Assembly (NCBI GenBank): GCA_017409875.1
Contig: JAFQRW010000011.1
Coordinates: 1-64,000, forward strand
Direction: 5' to 3'
DNA: 64,000 nt
Source of the DNA: Clostridia bacterium
Lineage (GTDB): Bacteria > Bacillota > Clostridia > RGIG6154
Within the stretch, counting starts at the first letter, position 1, and each line of letters opens with the position of its first letter. The translations under genes were made by a program, and so were the position numbers. This document shows, piece after piece, positions 35,041 through 45,667 of this stretch. Under the pieces are notes generated by a model that did not search any database, was not told where the DNA came from, and saw nothing but the letters and a program-made list of their open reading frames with translations.

Positions 35041-35752
35041 TATAATGGGTGTGCTTTTTGATAATTTTACAGTTGCTGATACTGTAGAAAAGGCAATTCA
35101 GGCACTTGATTCAAAAAAACCCTTTTTTATAGTTACACCAAACCCGGAAATTGTTAACATCGCTATCCAGAATCATGAATACAGAGATGTTTTGAACAGC
35201 GCGGATATAGTAACACCTGATGGTATTGGAATTGTTTATGCTTCTAAAATCATCGGTGGAGAGATTAAAAAGCGTGCAGCCGGGTTTGATATTGTTAAAG
35301 GCATTTTAGAAAAGCTTAATGAAAAAAGTGGCAGTGTATATTTGTTTGGCGGAAAGCCGTCAGTTGCAGAAATCGCTGCCCAAAAAATTTCTGAGGAATT
35401 TCCGGCAATAAAAATTGCAGGTTTTCATCATGGATATTTTGATGACGATGCAAAAATAATAAATGATATAAAAAGTAAAAAGCCTGATTTGTTACTTGTG
35501 TGTCTTGGTGCTCCAAAGCAGGAAATGTGGATTTATAATAATAAAGATATCTTAAATGCAGGCATTATGATTGGAGCAGGCGGAAGTATTGATGTTCTGT
35601 CCGGTATGACAAAAAGAGCGCCTGAAATTTTTATAAAACTTAACTTGGAGTGGTTTTATAGACTGTTAAATGAGCCTAAAAGGATAGGCAGAATGGCAAA
35701 AATACCTGTTTTTTTACTTAAAGTTCTTTTTAAAAGGGGATTGAAAAAATGA
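35030..35752 (+). CDS. tagA: WecG/TagA/CpsF-family glycosyltransferase
   Basis: 240 residues, GT26 family. It shows [25 protein letters not shown] with the conserved Asp, YLFGG and [11 protein letters not shown]. TagA transfers N-acetylmannosamine to undecaprenyl-linked GlcNAc in wall teichoic acid linkage-unit synthesis; relatives act in capsule or enterobacterial common antigen. Which polymer is made here is not known. The ATG at 35030 follows AAGGAG by seven bases. It overlaps the preceding gene by 11 bases and thyX by four. Confidence 0.88.
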   Translation: MKTDIMGVLFDNFTVADTVEKAIQALDSKKPFFIVTPNPEIVNIAIQNHEYRDVLNSADIVTPDGIGIVYASKIIGGEIKKRAAGFDIVKGILEKLNEKSGSVYLFGGKPSVAEIAAQKISEEFPAIKIAGFHHGYFDDDAKIINDIKSKKPDLLLVCLGAPKQEMWIYNNKDILNAGIMIGAGGSIDVLSGMTKRAPEIFIKLNLEWFYRLLNEPKRIGRMAKIPVFLLKVLFKRGLKK

Positions 35753-36510
35753 AAGTAAAACTTATTCATTACACAAAAGACTGCGAAAGACTTATTGCAT
35801 CTGGCGCTAAGCTTTGTTATTCAAATGCGGATTTAGATTCAATTTCATCTAACTTAGATGATGAAAGCGTTGAAAAATTTTTAAATATGCTTTTAAGTAT
35901 GGGTCACGAAAGCCCTATAGAGCATACAACATTTACTTTTGGTGTTTCCGGCGTTAGCCGCAGCTTGCTTGCACAGCTTACACGTCACAGAATTGCAAGT
36001 TACACTGTAAAGTCACAGCGCTATGTTAAAGAAGGACAGTTTGAATATGTTGTGCCGCCTGAAATTGAAAATGATGAAAGTGCTAAAAAAATTTACATAC
36101 AAACAATGCAAATGGAGCAAAAAGCATACAATGATCTTACCGATATTTTGTTCAAAAAACATTATGATGAATTTATAAAGCAGGGGAAAGATGAAAAAGG
36201 TGCTAAAGTTGCAGCAGAAAAGAAAGCAATCGAAGATGCAAGATATGTTCTTCCAAATGCGTGTGCAACAACACTTATAATGACATTTAACGCAAGAAGT
36301 CTTTATAACTTTTTTAATCATAGGTGTTGTGAAAGGGCTCAGTGGGAAATCAGAGAACTTGCAAACGAAATGCTTAGACTGGTAAAAGAAGTTGCACCTG
36401 TTTTGTTTAAAAAGTGTGGCCCCAAATGCCTTGTAGGACCGTGCCCGGAAGGAAAAATGTCATGCGGTAAGGCACCGCTTAAGAGAAAAGAGTATTTAGG
36501 AGAGAATTAA
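35749..36510 (+). CDS. thyX: Flavin-dependent thymidylate synthase
   Basis: 253 residues. The signature RHRxxSxxxxSxR is present as [14 protein letters not shown] (about 79-92), preceded by [11 protein letters not shown]. ThyX converts dUMP to dTMP using methylene-tetrahydrofolate, FAD and NADPH, and is unrelated to ThyA. The C-terminus has several cysteines ([18 protein letters not shown]), a feature of some clostridial ThyX. It is coupled to tagA (ATGA) and directly abuts the thymidylate kinase gene, which takes its product. Confidence 0.95.
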   Translation: MKVKLIHYTKDCERLIASGAKLCYSNADLDSISSNLDDESVEKFLNMLLSMGHESPIEHTTFTFGVSGVSRSLLAQLTRHRIASYTVKSQRYVKEGQFEYVVPPEIENDESAKKIYIQTMQMEQKAYNDLTDILFKKHYDEFIKQGKDEKGAKVAAEKKAIEDARYVLPNACATTLIMTFNARSLYNFFNHRCCERAQWEIRELANEMLRLVKEVAPVLFKKCGPKCLVGPCPEGKMSCGKAPLKRKEYLGEN

Positions 36511-37221
36511 GTGAAAGGTAAATTAATTGTTATAGAAGGTCTTGACTCCAGCGGTAAGGCAACACAATCAGAAATTTTAAAAAAGCGTCTGGAAGATGAA
36601 GGGCTTAAAGTAATGAAAATAACTTTTCCCGATTATGACAGCAATTCTTCTGCTTTGGTAAAAATGTATTTAAACGGTGAGATTTCAGAAAAACCAGAAG
36701 ATGTCAATGCGTACGCCGCATCATCTTTTTATGCGGTAGACAGATATGTTTCGTTTAAAACAAAATGGGAACAGTTTTATTTAGATGGCGGCATAATAAT
36801 TGCTGATAGATATACTACTTCAAATATGATACATCAGGCATCAAAGATTGATGGTACAAGGATTAAAAATCTTTACCTTGACTGGCTCTATGATTACGAG
36901 TATAAACTTTTAAAACTACCTGTACCTAACAAAGTAATTTTTCTTGATATGCCACCCGAATACGCCATTGAACTTATGCAAAGTCGTGCAAATAAAATCA
37001 CCGGTGGTCAGAAAAAGGACATACATGAACGTGACCATACATATCTTGAAAAGAGTTATGAAAACGCACTTTATGTTGCAAAAAAATTTGATTGGACAGA
37101 AGTTTTTTGCGTTGAAGGCGGTAGTGTCAGAACTATTGACAGTATAAGTGATGAGATATTTGTTTCAGTAATGAAAGATGTTTTAAAGCGAAAAATAAGG
37201 AGCGAGACTTTAAATGGTTAA
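36511..37221 (+). CDS. tmk: Thymidylate kinase
   Basis: 236 residues. It phosphorylates dTMP to dTDP. The P-loop is EGLDSSGKATQ (residues 9-19), in which the usual T after GK is Ala, a variant common in a clostridial subfamily. The conserved ADRYTTSNMIHQ and FLDMPPE segments are present. The start is GTG, directly after the thyX stop, with GGAGAG ahead. The protein is longer than standard Tmk (about 210), so it may belong to a broader deoxynucleoside kinase group. Confidence 0.88.
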   Translation: MKGKLIVIEGLDSSGKATQSEILKKRLEDEGLKVMKITFPDYDSNSSALVKMYLNGEISEKPEDVNAYAASSFYAVDRYVSFKTKWEQFYLDGGIIIADRYTTSNMIHQASKIDGTRIKNLYLDWLYDYEYKLLKLPVPNKVIFLDMPPEYAIELMQSRANKITGGQKKDIHERDHTYLEKSYENALYVAKKFDWTEVFCVEGGSVRTIDSISDEIFVSVMKDVLKRKIRSETLNG

Positions 37222-37750
37222 TATTTATTTAGCAAACGGATTTGAAGAGGTTGAAGCTTTAACGGTTGCAGATATGTTAAGACGTGCTGAGATTGAGGTT
37301 TTTTTAGTTTCAACAGAGAGTGATATTTTTGTTACAGGCAACCATAATATATGCGTTAAATGTGACAAGATGCTTCAAGAAACTAAAGACTGCGATATGA
37401 TTGTGCTTCCCGGTGGTCTTCCTGGAGTTCCCAATTTGATAGCAAATAAACAAGTTATGAGCATATTGGAAAAACATACTAAATCAGGTAAAAAAGTTGC
37501 TGCAATTTGTGCTGCACCTTGGATTTTAGGTGAGCTTGGCATAACAAAAGACATTGAGGCTGTGTGCTATCCGGGATTTGAGGAAAAGCTTATTGGAGCT
37601 ACTATTTCACACAAGAAAGCCGTTACAGATAAAAACGTTACAACTTCAAAAGCTTGCGGAACTGCAATGGATTTTTCTTTTGAAATTATCAAAGTTTTAA
37701 AAGGCACTGCAGCTGCTGAAAAAGTTAAAAATTCAATTTATTTTGAATAA
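37214..37750 (+). CDS. DJ-1/PfpI family protein
   Basis: 178 residues. It has NGFEEVEALTVADMLRRA, VLPGGLPG, and the nucleophile Cys in AAICAAPWILGELG near residue 98. Relatives (YajL, DJ-1) act on glyoxals, protect protein thiols or deglycate. The exact role here is not known. It overlaps tmk by eight bases; AAGGAG is placed within tmk. Confidence 0.88.
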   Translation: MVNIYLANGFEEVEALTVADMLRRAEIEVFLVSTESDIFVTGNHNICVKCDKMLQETKDCDMIVLPGGLPGVPNLIANKQVMSILEKHTKSGKKVAAICAAPWILGELGITKDIEAVCYPGFEEKLIGATISHKKAVTDKNVTTSKACGTAMDFSFEIIKVLKGTAAAEKVKNSIYFE

Positions 37751-37764
37751 AAGGGTGTGACACT

Positions 37765-38763
37765 TTGAAAAGAAAAATCCTGTCTGTATGTGCAGTTGTA
37801 ATTGCTTTAATTTTTATATTTTTATGTACTGAAATTTCGGGGTTATTCAGAGGTAATGAAATTGTAAGTCTTGAAATAAGCACTGGTGCCTCAATGCATC
37901 AGATTAGCAATCAACTTAAAGATAAAGGTGTTATTGGCTCTAAAAGTTTGTTTTTACTTTATTTCAGGCTTTTTGGCGGAACATATTATATGGGCACTCA
38001 CGAATTTTCTTCAAAAAGCTATGGCGCTATCACTAATGAGCTTGAAACTCCTACCAAAATTAACGCGGTAAGAGTTACCATTCCTGAAGGCATGGAGCAG
38101 AGAGAGATTGCCGCTTTGTTGGAGAAAAAAGGTTTGGTTACTGCCGACGAGTTTAATTCTGCAGCAAAAATTGATAATTTTGATTATTGGTTTTTAAAGG
38201 GAATAAAAAAACGTGATATGGAGCTTGAGGGCTATTTATTTCCAGATACTTATGAATTCTCTTATGAAGAAGACGCAAAAAGTATAATAACAAAAATGCT
38301 TGATAATTTTAACAATAAGTTTACTGATAATATGAAAAACAGGGCAACACAGCTTGGACTTAATGTTGATGAAGTTATCACAATGGCATCTATTGTTGAA
38401 AGGGAAGTGGCATCTAAAAACGAACTTGGTTTAGTTGCGGGAGTTTTCTTTAACAGGTTGGATGAAAAACGTGAATCGGCAGGATTTCTTCAGTCATGTG
38501 CTACCGTGCAGTATATTTTAAAAGAAAGAAAGCTTGTGCTTTCAATCAGTGACACAAAAATTAAATCTCACTATAACACATATTTAAACAAGGGCTTACC
38601 GATTGGCCCGATTGCTTCACCGGGTCTTAATTGCATCAATGCGGCGCTTTATCCGGAAGATACTGATTATTTGTATTTTGCAGCCGACGGTAAAGGAAAG
38701 CATTATTTTGCTAAAACACACGATAAGCATCTGGAGAACATGAAGAAGGCAGGTCTTATGTAA
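37765..38763 (+). CDS. mltG: Endolytic murein transglycosylase MltG
   Basis: 332 residues. One N-terminal membrane anchor (about 5-25), a LysM-like region (ISTGASMHQISNQLKDKGVI), and the YceG domain with the catalytic Glu, E212, in ASIVEREV, then LNKGLPIGPIASPG. MltG cuts nascent glycan strands near the membrane and limits their length. The start is TTG at 37765 behind AAGGG. The order mltG-trmR-trhP equals yrrL-yrrM-yrrN in B. subtilis. Confidence 0.93.
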   Translation: MKRKILSVCAVVIALIFIFLCTEISGLFRGNEIVSLEISTGASMHQISNQLKDKGVIGSKSLFLLYFRLFGGTYYMGTHEFSSKSYGAITNELETPTKINAVRVTIPEGMEQREIAALLEKKGLVTADEFNSAAKIDNFDYWFLKGIKKRDMELEGYLFPDTYEFSYEEDAKSIITKMLDNFNNKFTDNMKNRATQLGLNVDEVITMASIVEREVASKNELGLVAGVFFNRLDEKRESAGFLQSCATVQYILKERKLVLSISDTKIKSHYNTYLNKGLPIGPIASPGLNCINAALYPEDTDYLYFAADGKGKHYFAKTHDKHLENMKKAGLM

Positions 38764-39435
38764 TTGGCAGGCGAAAAGATTAATTATGAATATATAACTG
38801 AATATCTGCATCAGATTTTACCTGAAACGACAGGATACCTTAGGGCTATGGAGGAATATGCCAATAAAAATGATGTTCCGATAATCCATAAGGAAATGAA
38901 GGCCTTTCTGGAAGTTTTATGCAAGGTTAAAAAACCAGATAGAATTTTGGAAATAGGCAGCGCAATAGGTTATTCTGCATCGTGCATGGCGTTAGCTTGC
39001 GGAAATTGTTGTCAAATAACAACCATTGAAAGAGATAGTGATATGACAACACTTGCCATAAACAATTTTGAGAAATTGGGGCTTTCTGATCAAATACGTA
39101 TTATTGAGGGTGATGCTGTTGAAGTATTATCTTGTCTTACTTCAAAGTATGATATGATATTTATTGATGCTGCAAAGGGGTATTATAACGAATTTTTTGA
39201 GTATGCGATTAACCTTATAAATGACGGAGGACTTATTATATCCGACAACGTTTTGTACAAAGGTATGACTGCAGAAGACTCTATAGTTAAAAGAAGACAA
39301 AAAACAATAGTAGGCAGAATGAGAGAATACCTTATAATGCTTTGCAATCATAAAAAATTAACAACATCTGTTATACCGATTGGTGACGGTGTTGCAGTTT
39401 CAATTTACAACGAAAGAGGTAACGATATTGAATAA
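38764..39435 (+). CDS. trmR: tRNA 5-hydroxyuridine methyltransferase TrmR (YrrM-type)
   Basis: 223 residues. A class I SAM-dependent O-methyltransferase: RILEIGSAIGYSASCMA, TTIERD, IIEGDAVEVL, MIFIDAAKGYY, and ISDNVLYKG with metal-binding residues. In B. subtilis the YrrM homologue makes 5-methoxyuridine at tRNA position 34 from the hydroxyuridine made by TrhP, which is the next gene here. The start is TTG, directly after the mltG stop codon. Without the context it could only be called a family 3 O-methyltransferase. Confidence 0.85.
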   Translation: MAGEKINYEYITEYLHQILPETTGYLRAMEEYANKNDVPIIHKEMKAFLEVLCKVKKPDRILEIGSAIGYSASCMALACGNCCQITTIERDSDMTTLAINNFEKLGLSDQIRIIEGDAVEVLSCLTSKYDMIFIDAAKGYYNEFFEYAINLINDGGLIISDNVLYKGMTAEDSIVKRRQKTIVGRMREYLIMLCNHKKLTTSVIPIGDGVAVSIYNERGNDIE

Positions 39436-40642
39436 ACCTGAATTGCTTGCTCCTGCAGGCAGTCTTTCAAAGTTAAAATTTGCTTTTTTATACGGAGCTG
39501 ATGCAGTTTACATTGGTGGAGAGGCTTTTTCCTTAAGAGAAGCTGCCGAGAATTTCTCAATGCAGGAAATTAAAGAGGGAATAGAGTATGCTCATGAACG
39601 TAATAAAAAGGTATATATAACCGCAAATATTTTGCCTCACAATGATGATTTAAGCGGGTTTAAGGAATATATCAGTGAGGTTTACTCGTATGGAGCTGAT
39701 GCTGTAATTGTATCTGACCTTGGATTGTTTGATATCGTAAAGTCGGTAGCACCTGATTTTAATATACATGTAAGCACCCAGGCTAATAATGTTAATTTTG
39801 CTTCTGCGAATATGTGGCATAAACTTGGAGCGTCAAGAGTAATTTTAGCAAGAGAGCTCTCACTAAATGAAATCTCTGAAATAAGAAAAAACACACCAAA
39901 AGACTTAGAGCTTGAATGTTTTGTTCATGGTGCTATGTGTATTTCTTATTCAGGAAGATGCTTGCTTTCTAACTATATGACAGGCAGAGACAGCAACTTA
40001 GGCGCTTGTGCACATCCGTGCAGATGGAAATACCATTTAATGGAAGAGAAAAGAGAGGGAGAGTATTTTCCTGTTTTTGAAAATGACAGAGGAACTTTTA
40101 TATTTAATTCTAAAGACCTTAATATGATTAGGTTTGTTCCTGAACTCATTAAAGCCGGTGTTTCCAGCTTTAAAATTGAAGGAAGAGTTAAGACCGAGTA
40201 TTATGTTGCAACTGTTACAAAAGCGTACAGAGATGCTATTGACAGATATTGTGATGGGCTTCCTTTTGATGAAAAAATTGCTGATGAACTTTTAAAAGTC
40301 AGTCACAGAGAGTACACAACAGGATTCTTTTTTGGAAAGCCTGATTCAAATCAGCAGATATATGGTTCAAGCTCATATAAAAGGGATTATGATTTGGTTG
40401 GTGTAGTTGACGGGTATAACAATGACACTAAAACTCTTGAAGTAACACAGCGAAACAAATTTTTTGTGGGAGACGAAATTGAGCTTATGATTCCCGGTAG
40501 CGACTTTAGAGTATTAAAGATAGATAAAATGTATGATAAAGATAATATTAGTATTGAAAGTTGTCCGCATGCTATGATGAAGCTTTTTATTCCATGTGAA
40601 ATTGAGTGTCCAAAGGGAACAATATTGAGAAAAGCCCGATAA
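39428..40642 (+). CDS. trhP: tRNA uridine-34 hydroxylase TrhP (peptidase U32 family)
   Basis: 404 residues. It begins KPELLAPAGSLSKLKFAFLYG as all U32 proteins do. The iron-sulphur cysteines are in ECFVHGAMCISYSGRC and ACAHPCRW, with FKIEGRVKTEYYVA following. TrhP forms 5-hydroxyuridine at the wobble position of tRNAs using prephenate. The start is TTG at 39428, eight bases after AGAGG and overlapping trmR by eight bases; the longer open frame lies inside trmR. It probably acts just before TrmR on the same tRNAs. Confidence 0.87.
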   Translation: MNKPELLAPAGSLSKLKFAFLYGADAVYIGGEAFSLREAAENFSMQEIKEGIEYAHERNKKVYITANILPHNDDLSGFKEYISEVYSYGADAVIVSDLGLFDIVKSVAPDFNIHVSTQANNVNFASANMWHKLGASRVILARELSLNEISEIRKNTPKDLELECFVHGAMCISYSGRCLLSNYMTGRDSNLGACAHPCRWKYHLMEEKREGEYFPVFENDRGTFIFNSKDLNMIRFVPELIKAGVSSFKIEGRVKTEYYVATVTKAYRDAIDRYCDGLPFDEKIADELLKVSHREYTTGFFFGKPDSNQQIYGSSSYKRDYDLVGVVDGYNNDTKTLEVTQRNKFFVGDEIELMIPGSDFRVLKIDKMYDKDNISIESCPHAMMKLFIPCEIECPKGTILRKAR

Positions 40643-40680
40643 TTATCACAAAAAAGTGCAAAATAATCATGGGTGATTAA

Positions 40681-42318
40681 ATGCACAAAAATATTGCTAC
40701 AAGAAATTTCTTGCTAAGAACAGTTATAGGATTTGCACTTTTAGTACTTGTTGCCAGATTATATACTATTATGATTGAAAATGGTCCTCAAATTAAAAAA
40801 AGTGCCGATATTCAAAACAGTTTAACTGTTCAGGTGGCAGACAGACGAAGTGATATATTAGATAGAAATATGCGTGCTTTTACCGGGGTAGAAAAAGCAG
40901 ATTATGTTGTTGTATTTTCTACTGAAGACACTAAAAAGGACTTTAAGCTTTGTAAGATACTTGCAAAGTATTCAAATGAAAATGAATACGATATCTATTC
41001 AAGATTACAAGTATATAAAAGAACTTTTACTAAGGTGAGTGGGGAATATAAAACTGAGATTGCAAAGTACCAAAATTTTTCAGTTATCAGCGTGGCTAAC
41101 CGCTATCTTCATGATTACCCTTGTGCATCACTGATTGGATATGTTGGCGACAGTAAAGGTGCGTCCGGTCTTGAAAAAGTGTATGATAAACCTTTAAGTA
41201 AGGTAAGTGATTATAGTGTATCAGCAAGAGCAGATGCGTTGATGAGATTTGTTCCGGGTGGAAATATAAAAACTGCAGGATTAAATATAAAATCTAGCAA
41301 GCTGAAAACAACTCTTGATTTGAATTATTGCCGTATCGCTGAAGATGTTTTAAAAAAGAGTGATTTGAAAGCTGGAGTAGTAATTTTAGATGTTAACACT
41401 TTTGATTTACTGGCTATGGCAACCAACCCATCCTTTGACCCTGACAATGTCAAAGATTACTTGGACTCAAAAGATGGGAACCTTTTAAACAGATGCTTAA
41501 CTGATTATGATATGGGGTCAATCTTTAAAATAGTAGTTTCAGCAGCAGCTTTAGAGCAAGGCGCTGTATCGCCGGAAGATAAATTTGTTTGCAAAGGTTA
41601 CAGTTATATTTCCGGTCAAAAAATAGATTGCCACAATATATATGGGCATGGTCAAATTACTTTTGAAGAAGCGTTTATGTATTCCTGCAATCCGGTATTT
41701 ATTGAAATCGGACAGAGAATAGGATATGCTAAAATAATAGAATATGCAGAAAAATTTGGCATCGGTAAGAAGATTTTAAATCCAACATCTTTGCATCAGG
41801 GGCAAGGAAATCTCCCTGATAAAAACAACTATTATCTTGCAGATCTTGCTAACCTTTCGATAGGACAAGGGTTGCTTTCAGGGAACGCAGTAAATGGTGC
41901 AGTTTTAACTGCAGTTATTGCAAATGGAGGCATAATTAAACAAGTTAATTGTGTAGATAGTATTGTTGACAGCGTTGGACAAAAAAAGAAAGCTCTGCGA
42001 GTTTTTGGTGAAAAGAGGATTATTTCTGAAAAAACCGCATTACAGATATATAAAATGATGCTAAAAACCAATATTTCAGGAACAGGAACGTCAGGATATA
42101 TTGAAGATTTTGGCTCAGGAGGAAAAACAGGAAGTGCTCAGACAGGATGGGTTGTTGATGGACAAAGATATCAGCATGGTTGGTATACAGGCTTTTTTCC
42201 TGCACAAAACCCAAGGTTTGCTATGTGTGTATTTGTTGAGAATGGGAAATCGGGAAGCGAAACTGCCGCACCTGTTTTCAAAGAAATTGGTGAAAGAATT
42301 ATTAATACTATAGATTAA
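40681..42318 (+). CDS. Class B penicillin-binding protein (transpeptidase)
   Basis: 545 residues. One N-terminal membrane segment, a short dimerisation region ([15 protein letters not shown]), and a transpeptidase domain with the active-site S280-x-x-K283 (SIFK), S335-C-N337 and K482-T-G. It cross-links peptidoglycan outside the membrane. Without a PASTA domain and with a short N-terminal part, it resembles the SpoVD/FtsI or PbpA-like group; which of these cannot be decided. It starts 38 bases after trhP with GGGTGA ahead. Confidence 0.88.
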   Translation: MHKNIATRNFLLRTVIGFALLVLVARLYTIMIENGPQIKKSADIQNSLTVQVADRRSDILDRNMRAFTGVEKADYVVVFSTEDTKKDFKLCKILAKYSNENEYDIYSRLQVYKRTFTKVSGEYKTEIAKYQNFSVISVANRYLHDYPCASLIGYVGDSKGASGLEKVYDKPLSKVSDYSVSARADALMRFVPGGNIKTAGLNIKSSKLKTTLDLNYCRIAEDVLKKSDLKAGVVILDVNTFDLLAMATNPSFDPDNVKDYLDSKDGNLLNRCLTDYDMGSIFKIVVSAAALEQGAVSPEDKFVCKGYSYISGQKIDCHNIYGHGQITFEEAFMYSCNPVFIEIGQRIGYAKIIEYAEKFGIGKKILNPTSLHQGQGNLPDKNNYYLADLANLSIGQGLLSGNAVNGAVLTAVIANGGIIKQVNCVDSIVDSVGQKKKALRVFGEKRIISEKTALQIYKMMLKTNISGTGTSGYIEDFGSGGKTGSAQTGWVVDGQRYQHGWYTGFFPAQNPRFAMCVFVENGKSGSETAAPVFKEIGERIINTID

Positions 42319-42328
42319 AGGTGATTTT

Positions 42329-43111
42329 TTGAGACAAAGAATGGATTTTGTAAAAAGAATGGTAGTAAAAGTAGGAACTTCTACTCTTACTTACGAAAAT
42401 GGAAAATTAAATATTGGGAGAATTGATAAACTTGCAAGAACAATTGCAGACATCAAAAATCGCGGTATAGAGGTAGTCTTGGTTTCTTCAGGCGCAATTG
42501 GTGTAGGTGTTGGCAAGTTAGGACTTAAAGAAAGACCGACGCTTACGAGAGAAAAACAAGCCGCTGCTGCAGTTGGTCAGTGCGAGCTTATGTATCTTTA
42601 CGACAAAATGTTTTCAGAATATGGCTATAAAACCGGTCAGGTGTTGTTAACAAGAGATGTAATTGACAATCCTGAAAGAAAAGAAAACGTTACTAATACT
42701 TTTAACACGCTTTTAGATATGCATGTTGTGCCTGTTGTTAATGAAAATGATGCAATTTCCATTGATGAAATTGTTATCGGAGATAATGATACTCTTTCTG
42801 CAGTAGTTGCAACTATTACTGATGCAGACTTACTCATAATTTTAACGGATATTGACGGACTGTTTGATAAAGACCCCAGAATAAATACCGATGCTAAACG
42901 AATTTCTGTTGTTGAAAAAATTACCGATGAAGTTAAACAGATTGCCGGTGGTGCAGGTTCAAGCAGGGGAACAGGTGGTATGTATACAAAAGTGCTGGCA
43001 GCAGAAAGGGCGCTGAAGCACGGAATAAATACTGTTGTGTGTAACGGTGAAAATCCGACAATACTTTATGATATAATAGATGGAAAAGATATTGGAACAC
43101 TATTTAAATAA
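42329..43111 (+). CDS. proB: Glutamate 5-kinase
   Basis: 260 residues. First step of proline synthesis, phosphorylating glutamate. The amino-acid kinase domain shows [38 protein letters not shown] and [15 protein letters not shown]. The C-terminal PUA domain present in many bacterial ProB proteins is missing, as in the short form. The start is TTG at 42329 behind AAAGGTGA; an ATG at 42341 is possible. It is followed by proA after 21 bases. Confidence 0.94.
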   Translation: MRQRMDFVKRMVVKVGTSTLTYENGKLNIGRIDKLARTIADIKNRGIEVVLVSSGAIGVGVGKLGLKERPTLTREKQAAAAVGQCELMYLYDKMFSEYGYKTGQVLLTRDVIDNPERKENVTNTFNTLLDMHVVPVVNENDAISIDEIVIGDNDTLSAVVATITDADLLIILTDIDGLFDKDPRINTDAKRISVVEKITDEVKQIAGGAGSSRGTGGMYTKVLAAERALKHGINTVVCNGENPTILYDIIDGKDIGTLFK

Positions 43112-43132
43112 TTTACATATTGGAGATAAAAA

Positions 43133-44377
43133 ATGAGCTATTTAGATGATCTTGGTTTAAAAGCAAAAAAAGCTTCAAAGCAGATTGCTGTTTGCGGAAC
43201 TGATATAAAAAACAAACTTTTATGCGAGATTTCAAAGCAGTTATTAGAAAATGCTGATTATATTGTAGGCGAAAATAAAAAAGATGTTGAAATCGCTAAT
43301 AAGAATAATATGAAGGAATCTTTGGTAGACAGGCTTTTGCTTGATAACTCAAGAATCCGTGCAATTTCTGATGCAGTTATGGAAATTGCAGCACTTAAAG
43401 ATCCTGTTGGTGAGGTGTTATCTGCTGAAAAAAGACCAAACGGTCTTTTAATTGCAAAAAAGAGAGTGCCTATTGGTGTAATTGGTATTATTTATGAGGC
43501 GCGTCCAAATGTAACAGTAGATGCTGCCGCACTTTGCATAAAGGCAGGAAGCGCGGTAGTCCTTCGCGGCGGAAGTGATGCAATAAATTCTAACAAAGCT
43601 ATTGTTTTAGTAATTAAAAAGGCGATATTAAATTTAGGGCTTGATGAAAATATTGTTACTTTAGTTGAAGATACTTCACGAGAAACTGCATCACAGCTTA
43701 TGAAACTTAATAAATATATTGATGTTCTTATTCCAAGGGGCGGGGCAGGGCTTATAAAAAGTGTTGTTGACAATGCAACAGTACCTGTGATAGAAACAGG
43801 AAGTGGAAATTGTCATGTTTATGTTGACGAGTTTGCTGATATTCAAATGGCTAAGAACATAATAGTTAATGCAAAAACTCAAAGAATCGGTGTGTGCAAT
43901 GCAGCTGAATCTTTGCTTGTTCATGAGAAAATTGCACACAAAGCACTCCCTGTGATATTAAATGCACTTGTAGAAAAAGGTGTTGAAATCAGGGGGTGCG
44001 AAAAGACTTTAGAGATTTTTGACAAAGCTGTTTTAGCCACAGAAAATGATTTTTATGAAGAGTATCTTGATTTGATTATTTCTGTTAAAATAGTAAAAGA
44101 TATTGATGAGGCAATATGTCACATTGATGAACATAGTACAGGCCATTCAGAAACTATTATTACTGATAACTATAACAATGCTTTAAAATTTACTAATGAA
44201 GTAGATTCTGCCGCAGTTTATGTTAATGCTTCGACCAGATTTACTGATGGCGGAGAGTTTGGCTTTGGTGCAGAAATTGGCATAAGCACGCAAAAACTCC
44301 ACGCAAGAGGACCTATGGGTCTTAAAGAGATTACAACTTATAAGTATGTGATTTTAGGTGACGGTCAGATAAGATAG
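43133..44377 (+). CDS. proA: Gamma-glutamyl phosphate reductase
   Basis: 414 residues. Second step of proline synthesis: it reduces glutamyl phosphate with NADPH. An aldehyde-dehydrogenase fold with [25 protein letters not shown], the active-site Cys in [14 protein letters not shown], and [16 protein letters not shown] near the end. GGAGAT precedes the ATG. It forms the usual proB-proA pair. Confidence 0.96.
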   Translation: MSYLDDLGLKAKKASKQIAVCGTDIKNKLLCEISKQLLENADYIVGENKKDVEIANKNNMKESLVDRLLLDNSRIRAISDAVMEIAALKDPVGEVLSAEKRPNGLLIAKKRVPIGVIGIIYEARPNVTVDAAALCIKAGSAVVLRGGSDAINSNKAIVLVIKKAILNLGLDENIVTLVEDTSRETASQLMKLNKYIDVLIPRGGAGLIKSVVDNATVPVIETGSGNCHVYVDEFADIQMAKNIIVNAKTQRIGVCNAAESLLVHEKIAHKALPVILNALVEKGVEIRGCEKTLEIFDKAVLATENDFYEEYLDLIISVKIVKDIDEAICHIDEHSTGHSETIITDNYNNALKFTNEVDSAAVYVNASTRFTDGGEFGFGAEIGISTQKLHARGPMGLKEITTYKYVILGDGQIR

Positions 44378-44386
44378 GGGGATTAT

Positions 44387-45604
44387 ATGGGTATTTACAT
44401 ATTGCTTGGTCTTGTCTTTGCAGCGATAATTGTTGTTATTGTTTTACAGCTTTTCCAAAGAAACGGTCAAAACATAAGTGCTGCTAAAAAGGAAATTACT
44501 GATGAAGTTAAATCTTCTATGAAGCTATTTAGTGATGTGCTTTCTTCATCTCAGGAGCAGTTTACAAAAATGCAGGATAGCCGTATGCAGGCACTTGCAA
44601 CGCAGATTACTGAAAATACTAAGTTGAATGAACAAAAACTTGAAAATATGAGACAAGCTGTTCAATTAAGTCTTAAAAATATTCAGGATGATAATTCCAA
44701 AAAACTTGAGCAGATGAGACAGACTGTTGATGAAAAGCTTCAGAAAACATTAGAAACCAGGATAGGAGAATCATTTAAGATTGTAAGTGAAAGGTTAGAG
44801 CAGGTTTACAAAGGCTTAGGTGAGATGCAAAGCCTCGCTTCCAGTGTTGGTGACCTTAAAAAGACGCTTTCTAATGTTAAAACACGAGGAGTTTTGGGTG
44901 AAATTCAGCTTGGAGCAATTTTAGAAGAAATTTTATCACCTGAGCAGTATGATAAAAATGTATGCACAAAACAAGGTACACAAAATTTTGTTGAATTTGC
45001 TGTAAAGCTTCCGGGTGACGGCGACTTACCTGTGTATTTGCCTATCGATGCAAAATTTCCTACTGATGCTTATGCAAATTTAGTTAATGCGTATGACAGT
45101 GGTGTGCAAACAGAAATTGAGTCTGCAAAAAAGATTCTTGAGAGAAGAATTAAAGATTTTGCGAAAGACATTCACGAAAAATATGTATCTCCGCCTGATA
45201 CAACTGATTTTGCGATAATGTTTTTACCTACTGAAGGATTATATGCCGAGGCGGTTAAAAACGGTATTACTGAAAATGTTCAAAGGCAGTTTAATGTTGT
45301 TATTACAGGACCTACTAATATGGCAGCCCTCTTAAACAGTTTGCAGATGGGATTTAAAACGCTTGCAATTCAAAAACGTTCAGGCGAAGTATGGGCAGTG
45401 CTTGGTGCTGTTAAAACAGAGTTTGATAAGTTTGGAGATGTTTTGCAGGCTGCCCAGAACAAGATAGAAATGGCAAACAGTGAGCTTGATAAATTGGTTG
45501 GTGTCAGAACAAGGCAAATTCAGAGAAAACTCAAGTCTGTAACTGCCATGCCGGAAAGCGAAACCAATAGTATTTTACTTACCGATGGCGAAACTGATTT
45601 ATAA
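44387..45604 (+). CDS. rmuC: RmuC-family DNA recombination protein
   Basis: 405 residues. An N-terminal membrane segment (4-24) is followed by a long coiled coil (about 40-160) and the conserved RmuC core: TRGVLGEIQLGAILEEIL, DAKFPTDAYANL, YVSPPDTTDFAIMFLPTEGLY and VVITGPTNMAALLNSL. RmuC has a restriction-endonuclease-like core and limits DNA inversions at short repeats; its exact biochemical role is not established. It sits ten bases behind proA. Confidence 0.92.
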   Translation: MGIYILLGLVFAAIIVVIVLQLFQRNGQNISAAKKEITDEVKSSMKLFSDVLSSSQEQFTKMQDSRMQALATQITENTKLNEQKLENMRQAVQLSLKNIQDDNSKKLEQMRQTVDEKLQKTLETRIGESFKIVSERLEQVYKGLGEMQSLASSVGDLKKTLSNVKTRGVLGEIQLGAILEEILSPEQYDKNVCTKQGTQNFVEFAVKLPGDGDLPVYLPIDAKFPTDAYANLVNAYDSGVQTEIESAKKILERRIKDFAKDIHEKYVSPPDTTDFAIMFLPTEGLYAEAVKNGITENVQRQFNVVITGPTNMAALLNSLQMGFKTLAIQKRSGEVWAVLGAVKTEFDKFGDVLQAAQNKIEMANSELDKLVGVRTRQIQRKLKSVTAMPESETNSILLTDGETDL

Positions 45605-45613
45605 TTTTTAGTA

Positions 45614-45642
45614 TTGTAAAAATTAGTGTGATAGTGTATAAT
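45614..45642 (+). promoter_or_regulatory. Promoter of the Nudix-zapA-dut group
   Basis: TTGTAA (45614-45619), 17-base spacer, TATAAT (45637-45642), just after rmuC. Confidence 0.75.
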
Positions 45643-45667
45643 TAATTATTCGAGGTTGTGAAAAATT

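Noticed and set aside
10300-40671. The 13-mer CAAAATAATCATG ahead of both yqzL (10300-10312) and the class B PBP (40659-40671)
   Set aside because: Two copies of an AT-rich 13-mer near ribosome sites are plausible by chance, and I found no third copy.
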